From Candidatus Manganitrophus noduliformans (GTDB taxonomy: Bacteria; Nitrospirota; Nitrospiria; SBBL01; Manganitrophaceae), in the NCBI RefSeq assembly GCF_012184425.1, contig NZ_VTOW01000001.1, positions 1,364,001 to 1,428,000 of the forward strand: a stretch of DNA of 64,000 nucleotides, written 5' to 3'. The first letter of the stretch is position 1. Every line of letters starts with the position of its first letter. Of this stretch, positions 9,181 to 19,162 are shown piece by piece. The translations under genes were made by a program, and so were the position numbers. The notes below the pieces were generated by a model, which worked only from the letters and a program-made list of their open reading frames with translations, was not told the DNA's origin and searched no databases.

Positions 9181-10620
9181 ATGTCTGAAAAAAAACTAAT
9201 CGTCATCGGCGGAGGCCTGGCCGGTTCCGAAGCGGCTTGGCAGGCGGCGCAGCGAGGGGTTTCCGTCGTCCTCTACGAGATGCGGCCGGTCCGTCCGACC
9301 CCGGCGCATAAAACCGGAAATCTTGCAGAGCTGGTCTGCAGCAACTCGCTCGGCTCGCTCGATCCGAACAGCGCCCCCGGGCTTTTGAAAGAAGAGATGC
9401 GACGGCTTGGGTCGTTGATTATCCGGGCCGGCGAGGCGGCGCGTGTTCCCGCCGGGGCGGCGCTGGCGGTCGATCGGGAGATCTTCTCGCAGCAGATCAT
9501 GGAGGCGATCCGGAATCACCCTAAAATTACCCTTTTGCACGAAGAGGTGAAGGAGATCCCGACCGATGGGGTCGTCATCATGGCGACCGGCCCGCTGACC
9601 TCCGACGCATTGGGAGAGTCGCTTCGAAATCTGACCCGGTCCGACTACCTCTACTTCTTTGATGCCATCTCTCCGATCATCGACGCGGAGAGCATCAACG
9701 ACGAGATTACCTTTCGCGCCTCCCGCTACGACAAGGGGGGAGACGACTACCTCAACTGTCCGATGGATGAGGCGCAATATAATGCCTTTTATGATGCATT
9801 GATGTCGGGCGAAAAAGTAGAGGCGAAAGAGTTTGAGAAGGTCCCTTATTTTGAGGGATGTCTTCCAATTGAGGTCTTGGCGGAGCGGGGACGGCTGACC
9901 CCGGTCTTCGGTCCGATGAAGCCGGTCGGCCTGGTGAATCCCAAGACCGGGAAGGAGCCGTTCGCCGTCGTTCAGCTGCGAGCGGAGAACCAGTTCGGAA
10001 GCTGCTATAACATGGTCGGCTTCCAGACCAAGCTGAAGTGGCCGGAGCAGAAGCGGATCTTCCGGATGATCCCGGGGCTGGCGCAGGCGGAGTTCTTAAG
10101 GCTCGGAAGCCTCCATCGGAATACCTTCATCAACTCCCCTCGCCTTCTTTCCGAGACCCTCCAGATCCGAACGCGGCCGGGGCTCTTCATGGCGGGCCAG
10201 GTGGTCGGGGTGGAAGGGTATGTCGAATCGGCGGCGATGGGGGGGCTGGCCGGAATCAACGCGGCGCGACTGCTTCACGGTGAGAAGACCGTCATTCCGC
10301 CGAAGACGACGGCGCACGGAGCCCTCATCCAATACATCACGCAGAGCCACCCGGCCTTCTTCCAGCCGATCAATACCAATTTCGGTCTCTTCCCGCCGCT
10401 CGATGAAAAAGAGAACGACTTCGGGAAGGGAAAGCGGGCGACCGGCTCCGCCAGCGCGAGCGAGGGGCGTGGGGGCATCGGAGGAGCCGCTGCACCGGAC
10501 GGGCCCCCACATAAAAAGATGAACAAACAGCTTCGCCACCAGAAGGTGGTCGAACGAGCCCTTGGAGAGCTCTCTCAATGGATCGCGCAATCGACGATTT
10601 TGCCCGATATCTCCAGATAG
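9181..10620 (+). CDS. trmFO: TrmFO, folate/FAD-dependent tRNA (uracil-54-C5)-methyltransferase
   Basis: TrmFO makes ribothymidine at tRNA position 54 using methylene-tetrahydrofolate and FAD. The N-terminus carries the dinucleotide-binding motif [19 protein letters not shown], followed by [13 protein letters not shown] and the cysteine-containing LVCSNSLGS. The middle contains [12 protein letters not shown] and [18 protein letters not shown], and the C-terminal FAD segment is [19 protein letters not shown]. The start is chosen at [11 protein letters not shown] with AGGG six bases upstream; the earlier in-frame start at 9142 lies within the palindrome. The tail is unusual: after [13 protein letters not shown] a low-complexity segment rich in Ser, Ala, Gly and Pro (about 29 residues) interrupts the usual C-terminus. 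The last 43 bases overlap the start of xerC. Confidence 0.94.
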   Translation: MSEKKLIVIGGGLAGSEAAWQAAQRGVSVVLYEMRPVRPTPAHKTGNLAELVCSNSLGSLDPNSAPGLLKEEMRRLGSLIIRAGEAARVPAGAALAVDREIFSQQIMEAIRNHPKITLLHEEVKEIPTDGVVIMATGPLTSDALGESLRNLTRSDYLYFFDAISPIIDAESINDEITFRASRYDKGGDDYLNCPMDEAQYNAFYDALMSGEKVEAKEFEKVPYFEGCLPIEVLAERGRLTPVFGPMKPVGLVNPKTGKEPFAVVQLRAENQFGSCYNMVGFQTKLKWPEQKRIFRMIPGLAQAEFLRLGSLHRNTFINSPRLLSETLQIRTRPGLFMAGQVVGVEGYVESAAMGGLAGINAARLLHGEKTVIPPKTTAHGALIQYITQSHPAFFQPINTNFGLFPPLDEKENDFGKGKRATGSASASEGRGGIGGAAAPDGPPHKKMNKQLRHQKVVERALGELSQWIAQSTILPDISR

Positions 10621-11486
10621 AGGAAAACGTCTCTCCCCACACCTATCGGAATTATCTCTCCGATTTGGCGGCATTTAAGGCGTTTCTTGTTGGCGCGCCG
10701 GAGAAGGAGTCGAAAGCGCCTTCTCTTGAGTCGATCGACCATCTGATGATCCGCGGCTATCTGGCCGCGCTCCAGAAGCGGGGGGCGAAGAAGCCGACGA
10801 TCGCCCGGAAGCTCGCCGTCCTTCGCTCCTTTTTTCAATATCTGGTCCGTGAGGGGCGGCTTTCGTTGAACCCCGCGAAGCGGGTCCTTCGCCCCAAGCT
10901 GGAGAAACGGCTGCCGAAGTTTCTCACTGTCGATCAGGCGCAGGCCTTGATGACCACCCCCTCCGGAGAGGGATGGACCGTCCAGCGGGATCGGGCGATC
11001 CTGGAGACCTTTTATTCGACCGGAATCCGGATCTCGGAGCTGGTCGGATTGAATCCCGACGATATCGATTTCGATTCGGGGATGGTGAAGGTCTTCGGCA
11101 AGGGACGGAAGGAGCGGATCGTTCCGATCGGGCAGAAAGCGATCGACGCGCTCCGCGCCTATTTAACCGCAAGGCCTTTTTCGGCGGAGGCGCTTTTCAA
11201 CAATACGCGGGGAGGGCGGCTGACGGTGCGAAGCGTCGATCGGATCGTCAAAAAGTATGTCCGCCGGATCGATCAACCGAACATGGTTCCCCATGGCCTG
11301 CGGCATACGTTTGCAACCCATCTGCTCGAAGGAGGGGCCGATCTGCGGTCGGTCCAGGAGATGCTGGGGCACGCGAGCCTCTCGACGACACAGCGGTATA
11401 CGCACCTTCAGGTCGACCATCTGATGCAGGTGTATGATCGGGCTCATCCGAGGGGAGACGGGAATGGTATTGGGAGTAAGGAGTAA
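10578..11486 (+). CDS. xerC: Tyrosine recombinase XerC
   Basis: XerC resolves chromosome dimers at dif with XerD and acts with FtsK at the septum. The product has the N-terminal SAM-like core-binding domain ([22 protein letters not shown]) and a C-terminal catalytic domain. Catalytic residues visible are Arg in [12 protein letters not shown], Lys in [12 protein letters not shown], His-x-x-Arg in [12 protein letters not shown], His in [10 protein letters not shown] and the nucleophile Tyr at about residue 274 in QRYTHL. Length (302 residues) is typical. The ATG has GGAGAG eight bases upstream and lies inside trmFO, giving a 43-base overlap. hslV follows after three bases. The xerC-hslV-hslU order is the classic codV-clpQ-clpY arrangement. 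XerC rather than XerD is assigned from context. Confidence 0.92.
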   Translation: MDRAIDDFARYLQIEENVSPHTYRNYLSDLAAFKAFLVGAPEKESKAPSLESIDHLMIRGYLAALQKRGAKKPTIARKLAVLRSFFQYLVREGRLSLNPAKRVLRPKLEKRLPKFLTVDQAQALMTTPSGEGWTVQRDRAILETFYSTGIRISELVGLNPDDIDFDSGMVKVFGKGRKERIVPIGQKAIDALRAYLTARPFSAEALFNNTRGGRLTVRSVDRIVKKYVRRIDQPNMVPHGLRHTFATHLLEGGADLRSVQEMLGHASLSTTQRYTHLQVDHLMQVYDRAHPRGDGNGIGSKE

Positions 11487-11489
11487 AGC

Positions 11490-12035
11490 GTGACAGGTGA
11501 AGAAAACAAGGTCCGATCGACCACGATTCTCTCCGTCCGCAAGGACGGACGGGTGGCGATGGGCGGAGACGGCCAGGTGACGTTCGGCCAGACGGTGATG
11601 AAGCACAATGCCAAGAAGATCCGGCGGATCTATAATAATTCGATCCTCGCCGGTTTCGCGGGTGCGACGGCCGACGCCTTCACGTTGGTGGAGCGGTTCG
11701 AGGGAAAGCTGGAGCAGTACCACGGCAATCTCACCCGCGCGGCGGTCGAGCTGGCCAAAGATTGGCGGACCGATCGGATTCTCCGGCGGCTGGAGGCCTT
11801 TTTGGCGGTGGCCGACCGGGAGCACTCGCTGATTATCACCGGCACCGGCGACGTGGTGGAGCCCGACGATGGGATTTTGTCGATCGGATCGGGCGGCCCC
11901 TACGCCCTGGCGGCGGCACGGGCGCTGATTGCGGCCTCCCCTCTTGATGCCCGCGGCATTGTCGAGCGGTCGATGGCGATCGCCGGCGATATTTGCATTT
12001 ATACGAATCGAGAAGTTATTATTGAAGAGTTATAA
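11490..12035 (+). CDS. hslV: HslV, ATP-dependent protease catalytic subunit
   Basis: HslV (ClpQ) is the proteasome-like peptidase that forms a double hexamer and degrades proteins unfolded by HslU. The product has the family sequence [60 protein letters not shown] and AGDICIYTN. The nucleophile is expected to be Thr11, the first Thr of TTILSV, exposed after removal of a ten-residue leader. The start is GTG with AAGGAG overlapping the end of xerC. The gene is 18 bases from hslU, so the two subunits are made from one transcript. Length (181 residues) is normal. Confidence 0.96.
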   Translation: MTGEENKVRSTTILSVRKDGRVAMGGDGQVTFGQTVMKHNAKKIRRIYNNSILAGFAGATADAFTLVERFEGKLEQYHGNLTRAAVELAKDWRTDRILRRLEAFLAVADREHSLIITGTGDVVEPDDGILSIGSGGPYALAAARALIAASPLDARGIVERSMAIAGDICIYTNREVIIEEL

Positions 12036-12053
12036 AAGGAGTCTTACTCGAAA

Positions 12054-13436
12054 ATGACATTTAATGAGGAATACGGCCATTTGATTCCGCGGAAGATCGT
12101 GGAGGAGCTCGACCGGTATATCATCGGCCAGCGCGAGGCGAAGCGGATGGTGGCGATCGCCTTGCGCAACCGCTGGCGCCGCCAGCACCTCCCGCCGGAA
12201 TTGCGGGATGAGGTCCTCCCGAAAAACATCATCATGATCGGCCCGACGGGCGTTGGGAAGACGGAGATCTCGCGCCGATTGGCGAAGCTGGCGGGCGCTC
12301 CTTTTGTCAAGGTCGAGGCCTCGAAGTTTACCGAGGTCGGCTATGTCGGCCGCGACGTCGAGTCGATGGTGCGCGATCTGGTGGAGCTGTCGATCAACAT
12401 GGTCAAGGCGCAACATGCCGAGACGGTGAAGGAGAAGGCGGCGAAGCTGGCGGAAGAGCGGCTGCTCGATCTCCTGCTTCCCCCCCCGACGACGACACAG
12501 GCCCCGGGCATCTTCAGCGAGACGCGGGAACCGGTCCCCGTCTACTCCGAGTCGTACGAGCAGAGCCGTGAAAAGCTGCGCCAGCAGCTGCGCGAGGGAA
12601 AGCTCAACGAGCGGGCGGTGGAGCTGGAGGTGAAGGATAAAAACTTCCCGCCGGTCGGGGTGATCTCGAACGTCGGCATGGAAGATCTGGAGATGAATCT
12701 GCGCGAGATGCTCGGCAACATGATGCCGGGGCGGAAGAAGAGACGGCGGGTCAAGGTGCCGGAGGCCCTCGCGCTCCTCGGCCAGGAGGAGTCGCAAAAG
12801 TTGATCGACATGGACGAGGTGACCCGGGATGCGGTTCAGCGGGCCGAAAACGCCGGGATCATTTTTATCGACGAGATCGACAAAGTGGCCAGCCGTGAAA
12901 AAGGGGCCGGCCCCGACGTTTCCCGAGAAGGGGTCCAGCGCGATCTGCTCCCGATCGTCGAAGGGTCGACCGTCAACACCAAATACGGGGTGGTGAAGAC
13001 CGACCATATCCTCTTCATCGCCGCCGGCGCCTTTCATACCGCCAAGCCGTCCGATCTGATCCCCGAGCTGCAGGGGCGGTTCCCGATCCGGGTCGAATTG
13101 ACCTCGCTCGGAAAGGACGATTTCGTCCGGATCTTGACCGAGCCGCAAAACGCCCTCACCCGGCAATATGTCGCCCTGATGGGGACCGAGGGGATTCATC
13201 TTGAGTTTACCCGGGACGGAATCGAAGAGATCGCCGCGACCGCGGTCAGCGTCAACGAGCGGACCGAAAACATCGGCGCGCGGCGGCTTTTCACCATTAT
13301 GGAGCGGCTGCTCGACCAGGTCTCGTTCGAGGCGCCGGAGATGACCGAAAAGAAGGTCGTCATCGATGCGAAAATGGTCCGGGAGAGGATGCAGGATATC
13401 GTAAAAGATGAAGATCTCAGCCGGTATATTCTCTAG
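12054..13436 (+). CDS. hslU: HslU, ATPase subunit of the HslVU protease
   Basis: HslU (ClpY) is the AAA+ unfoldase that feeds substrates to HslV. The N-terminus [20 protein letters not shown] is characteristic. Walker A is GPTGVGKTE and Walker B is [12 protein letters not shown]. The long intermediate I-domain lies between them (about residues 110-245), with the sensor region GRFPIRVEL downstream. The C-terminus is EDLSRYIL, the conserved tail that inserts into HslV to activate it. An AAAGGAG site lies 12 bases upstream. Length (460 residues) is typical. A small unknown gene starts seven bases after the stop. Confidence 0.97.
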   Translation: MTFNEEYGHLIPRKIVEELDRYIIGQREAKRMVAIALRNRWRRQHLPPELRDEVLPKNIIMIGPTGVGKTEISRRLAKLAGAPFVKVEASKFTEVGYVGRDVESMVRDLVELSINMVKAQHAETVKEKAAKLAEERLLDLLLPPPTTTQAPGIFSETREPVPVYSESYEQSREKLRQQLREGKLNERAVELEVKDKNFPPVGVISNVGMEDLEMNLREMLGNMMPGRKKRRRVKVPEALALLGQEESQKLIDMDEVTRDAVQRAENAGIIFIDEIDKVASREKGAGPDVSREGVQRDLLPIVEGSTVNTKYGVVKTDHILFIAAGAFHTAKPSDLIPELQGRFPIRVELTSLGKDDFVRILTEPQNALTRQYVALMGTEGIHLEFTRDGIEEIAATAVSVNERTENIGARRLFTIMERLLDQVSFEAPEMTEKKVVIDAKMVRERMQDIVKDEDLSRYIL

Positions 13437-13443
13437 GTAGGAG

Positions 13444-14698
<1,255 letters not shown>

Positions 14699-14897
14699 AG
14701 AGCGATTCTCCGGCCGACTCCAATGTCGAAATTCACCCGTTCGACCCTCACCGTTTTCCTGCCGACCTGTTTGCGGGCTGAACACTTGCATTTGGTCTCC
14801 CGATTCCTTAATCTAATAAAGATGTTATTCATTTGCTTTCTCGACTGATGAAGACCCCTGGGGCCTGCATTTTAAGGAGCTTTTTGTCATTGGTCCA

Positions 14898-17879
14898 ATG
14901 ACTCATAAACCGGATCGACCTCTGTCCGACGAGTGGTTGATCGGAGGGGGTGAACTGGGCGCGCTCATCCGCGCATTCGACTGGTCCAGGACGAGCCTTG
15001 GACCGAGAGAGGCGTGGCCGCAGAGCCTGCGGACGGCGGTCAACATCCTGCTGCAATCGCCGGTTCCGATCGTCATGCTCTGGGGTGAAGAGGGCGTGAT
15101 GATCTACAATGACGCCTACTCCGGTTTTGCGGGCGGCCGGCATCCGCGCCTTCTCGGCTCGAAGGTGCTGGAGGGCTGGCCCGAGGTGGCCGACTTCAAT
15201 GCCAACGTCATGAAGGTCGGCCTCTCGGGCGGGACGCTCGCCTACCGCGACCAGCACCTGATCCTCTACCGCAGCGGCGGCGCCGAAGATGTCTGGATGA
15301 ACCTCGATTATAGTCCGGTTATCGACGAGAGCGGAAAACCCGCCGGCGTGTTGGCCATCGTGGTGGAGACCACCCGGCGCGTCATCGGTGAGCGCCGTTT
15401 GTGGACGTTGCGTGAGGTCGGCTTGCGCACCGCGTCGGCCGAATCGGTAGAAGCGGTCTGCCAAGCCGCCTTGCAGGCGATGGCATCGGAGAACCGCACC
15501 GATCTGCCGTACGCGCTGCTCTTCCTTCTGAACGGAAAAGAGAAGGCCCGCCTGGTCGCTTCCTATGGCATCGAGCCGCGCGAGGAGGCGCGCGAACTCG
15601 ACCTCCGGGACGGCAATGCGTGGGCCGCATCCCTCCTGCGCGTTTGTGAGACAAGGCTGGCCGAAGAGAGTCGGCTGCTCGACGCCGTCTCGGCGTCGTC
15701 GGCCTCCGAGAGGATGCTTGTCCTGCCGATCACGGCCGGCGCATCGGTGGAAGGCCTACTCATCGCCGGCCTCCCTCCACGTGTCGGTCGCGAAGAGGAT
15801 CACCGCGACCTCCTTCATCTTCTCGCGGCTCAGATTTCCAAGGCGGTTTCCACCGCGAAGGCGCTGGAAGAAGAGCGCAAACGGGCCGAAGCGCTTGCCG
15901 AGCTGGATCGGGCGAAGACCGCCTTCTTCAGCAATGTCAGCCATGAGTTTCGCACCCCGCTCACGTTGATGCTCGGACCGATCGAAGAGGCCCTCTCCGA
16001 CAAGGAAAGACCCCTCCCGCCGGAGCAGCGCGAGCGGGTGGAACTCCTCCATCGCAACGCGTTGCGCCTTTTGAAGTTGGTGAACACCTTGCTCGACTTC
16101 TCTCGGATCGAGGCCGGCCGCATTCAGTCAGTCTATGAGCCGACCGATCTCGCCTCTCTGACGGCCGATCTGGCGAGTGTTTTTCGCTCGGCGATCGAAA
16201 AGGCCGGTCTTCGCTTCGTCGTCGATACTCCGCCGCTGCCGGAGCCGATTTATGTCGATCGGGAGATGTGGGAGAAGATCGTGCTGAATCTCCTCTCGAA
16301 TGCGTTTAAATTCACCTTCGAAGGGGAGATCGAGGTGGCGCTGCGCTGGGCGGAGGATCGGGTGGAATTAAGGGTGCGGGATACCGGCACCGGCATTCCG
16401 AAAGAGGAGCTGCCGCATCTCTTCGAGCGCTTCCATCGGGTCAAAGGGGCGCGCGCCCGGACGCATGAGGGCTCCGGCATCGGGCTGGCGCTGGTGCAGG
16501 AGCTGGTCCGGCTGCACGGCGGTACGATCGGTGTGGAGAGTGAGGTCAACCGGGGGACCACTTTCACGGTGACCCTTCCGTCCGGCGCGGCGCATCTTCC
16601 GGCCGATCGGATCGGCCGAACCCGAACGCAGGTTTCGACGGCGACCGGCGCCGCCCCCTATGTGGAAGAGGCGCTCCGTTGGCTCCCGGAAGCGCAGAGC
16701 GCCCATTCCGGAGTGCGGAGTGAAGAAGCGGCGCTCAGCGGGACTTCGCGGTCGGCCCGGATTCTGCTTGCCGATGACAACGCCGACATGCGGGAGTATG
16801 TGGAGCGAATCCTCTCCCGGCATTGGACGATTGAGGCGGTTCAAGACGGCGCCGCCGCCCTCGCCGCCGCCCGAGAACGAGCGCCTGATCTGGTCTTGAC
16901 CGATGTAATGATGCCGGAGATGAACGGCTTCGAGCTGCTGCAAGCGCTGCGGGCCGACCCGCGGACGCGGGAAATACCGATCATCCTCCTCTCCGCCCGG
17001 GCCGGCGAAGAGTCGCGCGTGGAGGGGCTGGAGGCGGGGGCCGACGACTACCTGGTGAAGCCCTTCTCCGCGCGCGAGCTGACGGCGCGGGTGGGCGCGC
17101 ATCTGGAGCTGGCCCGTCTTCGACGCGAGACCCTTCGAAGCGAGCAGCAATTGCGTCTGGAGGCGGAGGAGGCGAACCGGTTCAAATCTCAATTCTTCTC
17201 GAGCGTCTCCCATGATCTACGGACGCCGCTCAACGCCATCGTCGGTTACATTTATCTTCTTATGAGCGAGACCTACGGCCCCGTGGCCGACAGTCAAAAG
17301 ACGCCGCTGGACGGCATTCAGAGAAATGTCCGCGAATTGTTAAGATTGATTAATGACGTGCTCGATCTCGCCAGAATCGATTCAGGGAAGATGTCGGTGG
17401 AGCTTTCCTCCGTTCGTCTCTCCTCCATCATTGAAGCGATCACCATCGAGATGAAACCCCTTCTGGAAATGAGATCGCTCTCCCTTCAATCCCGCATTCC
17501 GGAAAACCTGCCCGATATTGAATCCGACGCCGCCAAGATCAAGCAGATCATCACCAACCTGATCTCCAATGCGGTCAAATTTACGAATGAAGGGGGGGTG
17601 AAGATCGAGGTCGGAGAGCTTCCCGAAGAAGGGGGGGTGGAGATCGCCGTGAGCGACACCGGGATGGGGATCGAACCGGACCTCTTGCCGAAGATCTTCG
17701 AGCGCTTCTATCAAGTGGAAGAGAGCCGCGCCTTCGGAGGAAGCGGCTTGGGGTTGACCATTGTCAAAGAGCTGGTCGGCTTGCTGCAGGGCGAGGTCCG
17801 CGTCGCCAGCGAGATTGGAAAGGGTTCCACCTTTACCGTTTTCCTGCCGTATCGGCCGAAGCGAATCGGACCCGGTTGA
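14898..17879 (+). CDS. Hybrid sensor kinase with two complete histidine-kinase cores (PAS-GAF-HK-REC-HK)
   Basis: This is a cytoplasmic 993-residue signalling protein with no membrane segment. The domain order by eye is: N-terminal PAS-like domain (about 20-165, WPQSLRTAVNILLQSPVPIVMLWG), GAF-like domain (about 170-320), HisKA with His349 in NVSHEFRTPL, HATPase (RDTGTGIPKEELPHLFERF, GSGIGLALVQEL), receiver with DDNADM and phospho-acceptor Asp669 in LVLTDVMMPEMNG and Lys in DYLVKPF, then a second HisKA with His772 in SVSHDLRTPLNA and a second HATPase (SDTGMGIEPDLLPKIFERF, GGSGLGLTIVKEL). The second core is much more like the cores at 19163, 22117 and 24857 than like the first core, which suggests fusion of two kinases. 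No output DNA-binding domain is present. Ligand and target are unknown. Confidence 0.88.
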   Translation: MTHKPDRPLSDEWLIGGGELGALIRAFDWSRTSLGPREAWPQSLRTAVNILLQSPVPIVMLWGEEGVMIYNDAYSGFAGGRHPRLLGSKVLEGWPEVADFNANVMKVGLSGGTLAYRDQHLILYRSGGAEDVWMNLDYSPVIDESGKPAGVLAIVVETTRRVIGERRLWTLREVGLRTASAESVEAVCQAALQAMASENRTDLPYALLFLLNGKEKARLVASYGIEPREEARELDLRDGNAWAASLLRVCETRLAEESRLLDAVSASSASERMLVLPITAGASVEGLLIAGLPPRVGREEDHRDLLHLLAAQISKAVSTAKALEEERKRAEALAELDRAKTAFFSNVSHEFRTPLTLMLGPIEEALSDKERPLPPEQRERVELLHRNALRLLKLVNTLLDFSRIEAGRIQSVYEPTDLASLTADLASVFRSAIEKAGLRFVVDTPPLPEPIYVDREMWEKIVLNLLSNAFKFTFEGEIEVALRWAEDRVELRVRDTGTGIPKEELPHLFERFHRVKGARARTHEGSGIGLALVQELVRLHGGTIGVESEVNRGTTFTVTLPSGAAHLPADRIGRTRTQVSTATGAAPYVEEALRWLPEAQSAHSGVRSEEAALSGTSRSARILLADDNADMREYVERILSRHWTIEAVQDGAAALAAARERAPDLVLTDVMMPEMNGFELLQALRADPRTREIPIILLSARAGEESRVEGLEAGADDYLVKPFSARELTARVGAHLELARLRRETLRSEQQLRLEAEEANRFKSQFFSSVSHDLRTPLNAIVGYIYLLMSETYGPVADSQKTPLDGIQRNVRELLRLINDVLDLARIDSGKMSVELSSVRLSSIIEAITIEMKPLLEMRSLSLQSRIPENLPDIESDAAKIKQIITNLISNAVKFTNEGGVKIEVGELPEEGGVEIAVSDTGMGIEPDLLPKIFERFYQVEESRAFGGSGLGLTIVKELVGLLQGEVRVASEIGKGSTFTVFLPYRPKRIGPG

Positions 17880-17993
17880 TCTCTTTTCCCCTTCTCGTAG
17901 CTCTCTTTGTATCGACTCGCGGGTGAGAGAGGACCGGGGCGGAGGAATTTTCCGTTCTCTCTGCAGAATCCAATCAAATGAAGAGGAGTGGGG

Positions 17994-19157
17994 ATGCCGC
18001 TGCTGGATTTGAGTGAGATTTTAAGACGGACCGAGGAGATCGCCCGAGAGGTCGTTGCCCCGTCGGCCGAGGCGGTCGATCGGGAGGGACGCTGGCCGGA
18101 GGCGAATCTGCGGGCGCTGCAACAGGCGGGCCTCGGCGGACTGGTCATCCCGCGGGAGAGCGGCGGGCTGGGCCAGGGGCTTTTCGCGCTGGCCAGGGTG
18201 TGTGAAACGCTCGGCCGAGTGTGCGGATCGACCGCCATGTGTTTCGGGATGCACCACGTAGGGTCTGCCGTCTTGGCCGCCAAGGCGACCGCTGATCAAA
18301 AAGAGCGGTATCTGATTCCAATCAATGAAGGAAGGCATCTCACGACGCTGGCACTGAGCGAGCCGGGGACCGGCAGCCAGTTTTATATCCCCCAGACCCG
18401 CCTGGCCGAGATCTCTTCCGATCTCTTTCAGGTGAGCGGCGTCAAATCGTTCGTGACCAACGGCGGACATGCCGACTCTTACGTGATCTCCACCGTCGCC
18501 GCCTCCCCGAACGCCCCACCCGGTCAGTTCTCTTGCGTCGTCCTCCCGGGGCAGGCGCCCGGGATGATCTGGCAGGAGTCGTGGAAGGGGGTGGGAATGC
18601 GTGGAAATGCGTCCCGGACGGTCGAAATGAAGAACGTTGAAGTGCCCCGTCGTGACCTTCTCGGAAACGAAGGGGAGGAGATCTGGTATCTCTTTACGGT
18701 GATCGCCCCCCATTTTCTGATGGCGATGGCCGGAACCTACATAGGGATCGCGGCCGCGGCGCTGGAAGAGATAAAGGCCCACCTTACCCGACGCCGCCAG
18801 GCCCACAGCGGCGCCACCCTCGGCCAGCAAACGCTGATCCAGCACCGATTCGGCGCCTTATGGGCGGAGGTGGAGCGGACCCGCCGGCTGATCTACCATG
18901 CTGCATCCCAGGGGGACGCGGGGAGCGCCGATGTTTTGCCGGCGCTCTGCTCCGCGAAAGCCGAGGTGGCCGACTGCGCCGTCCATGTGGCGAACGAAGC
19001 GATGACCCTGGCGGGGGGAATCGCCTATCGAGAAGGATCGATCCTCCAGCGCTGCCTCCGCGACGCGCGTGCTGCCCATGTCATGGCGCCCACCACCGAT
19101 AATCTAAGGATCTGGGTGGGACGCGCCCTGCTCGGTCAGCCGCTGTTGGGAGATTAG
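17994..19157 (+). CDS. Acyl-CoA dehydrogenase-like flavoprotein
   Basis: The protein has the full acyl-CoA dehydrogenase fold at 387 residues. The N-terminal helical domain is followed by TLALSEPGTGSQF and KSFVTNGGHADSYVI for flavin contacts, GVGMRGNASRTVEMKNVEVPR, and the C-terminal helical domain ending AGGIAYREGSILQRCLRDARAAHVMAPTTD-NLRIWVGRALLG. The family would oxidise acyl-CoA thioesters with FAD and pass electrons to ETF. In many members the catalytic Glu lies in a 'YEGT' segment at the C-terminus; the aligned stretch here is VMAPTTD, without a Glu. The reaction is therefore uncertain, and a flavin-dependent monooxygenase or non-canonical dehydrogenase is possible. The start is chosen at 17994 because AAGAGGAG lies five bases upstream; a GTG at 17988 overlaps that site. 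The next kinase gene starts five bases after the stop. Confidence 0.85.
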   Translation: MPLLDLSEILRRTEEIAREVVAPSAEAVDREGRWPEANLRALQQAGLGGLVIPRESGGLGQGLFALARVCETLGRVCGSTAMCFGMHHVGSAVLAAKATADQKERYLIPINEGRHLTTLALSEPGTGSQFYIPQTRLAEISSDLFQVSGVKSFVTNGGHADSYVISTVAASPNAPPGQFSCVVLPGQAPGMIWQESWKGVGMRGNASRTVEMKNVEVPRRDLLGNEGEEIWYLFTVIAPHFLMAMAGTYIGIAAAALEEIKAHLTRRRQAHSGATLGQQTLIQHRFGALWAEVERTRRLIYHAASQGDAGSADVLPALCSAKAEVADCAVHVANEAMTLAGGIAYREGSILQRCLRDARAAHVMAPTTDNLRIWVGRALLGQPLLGD

Positions 19158-19162
19158 CCGGA

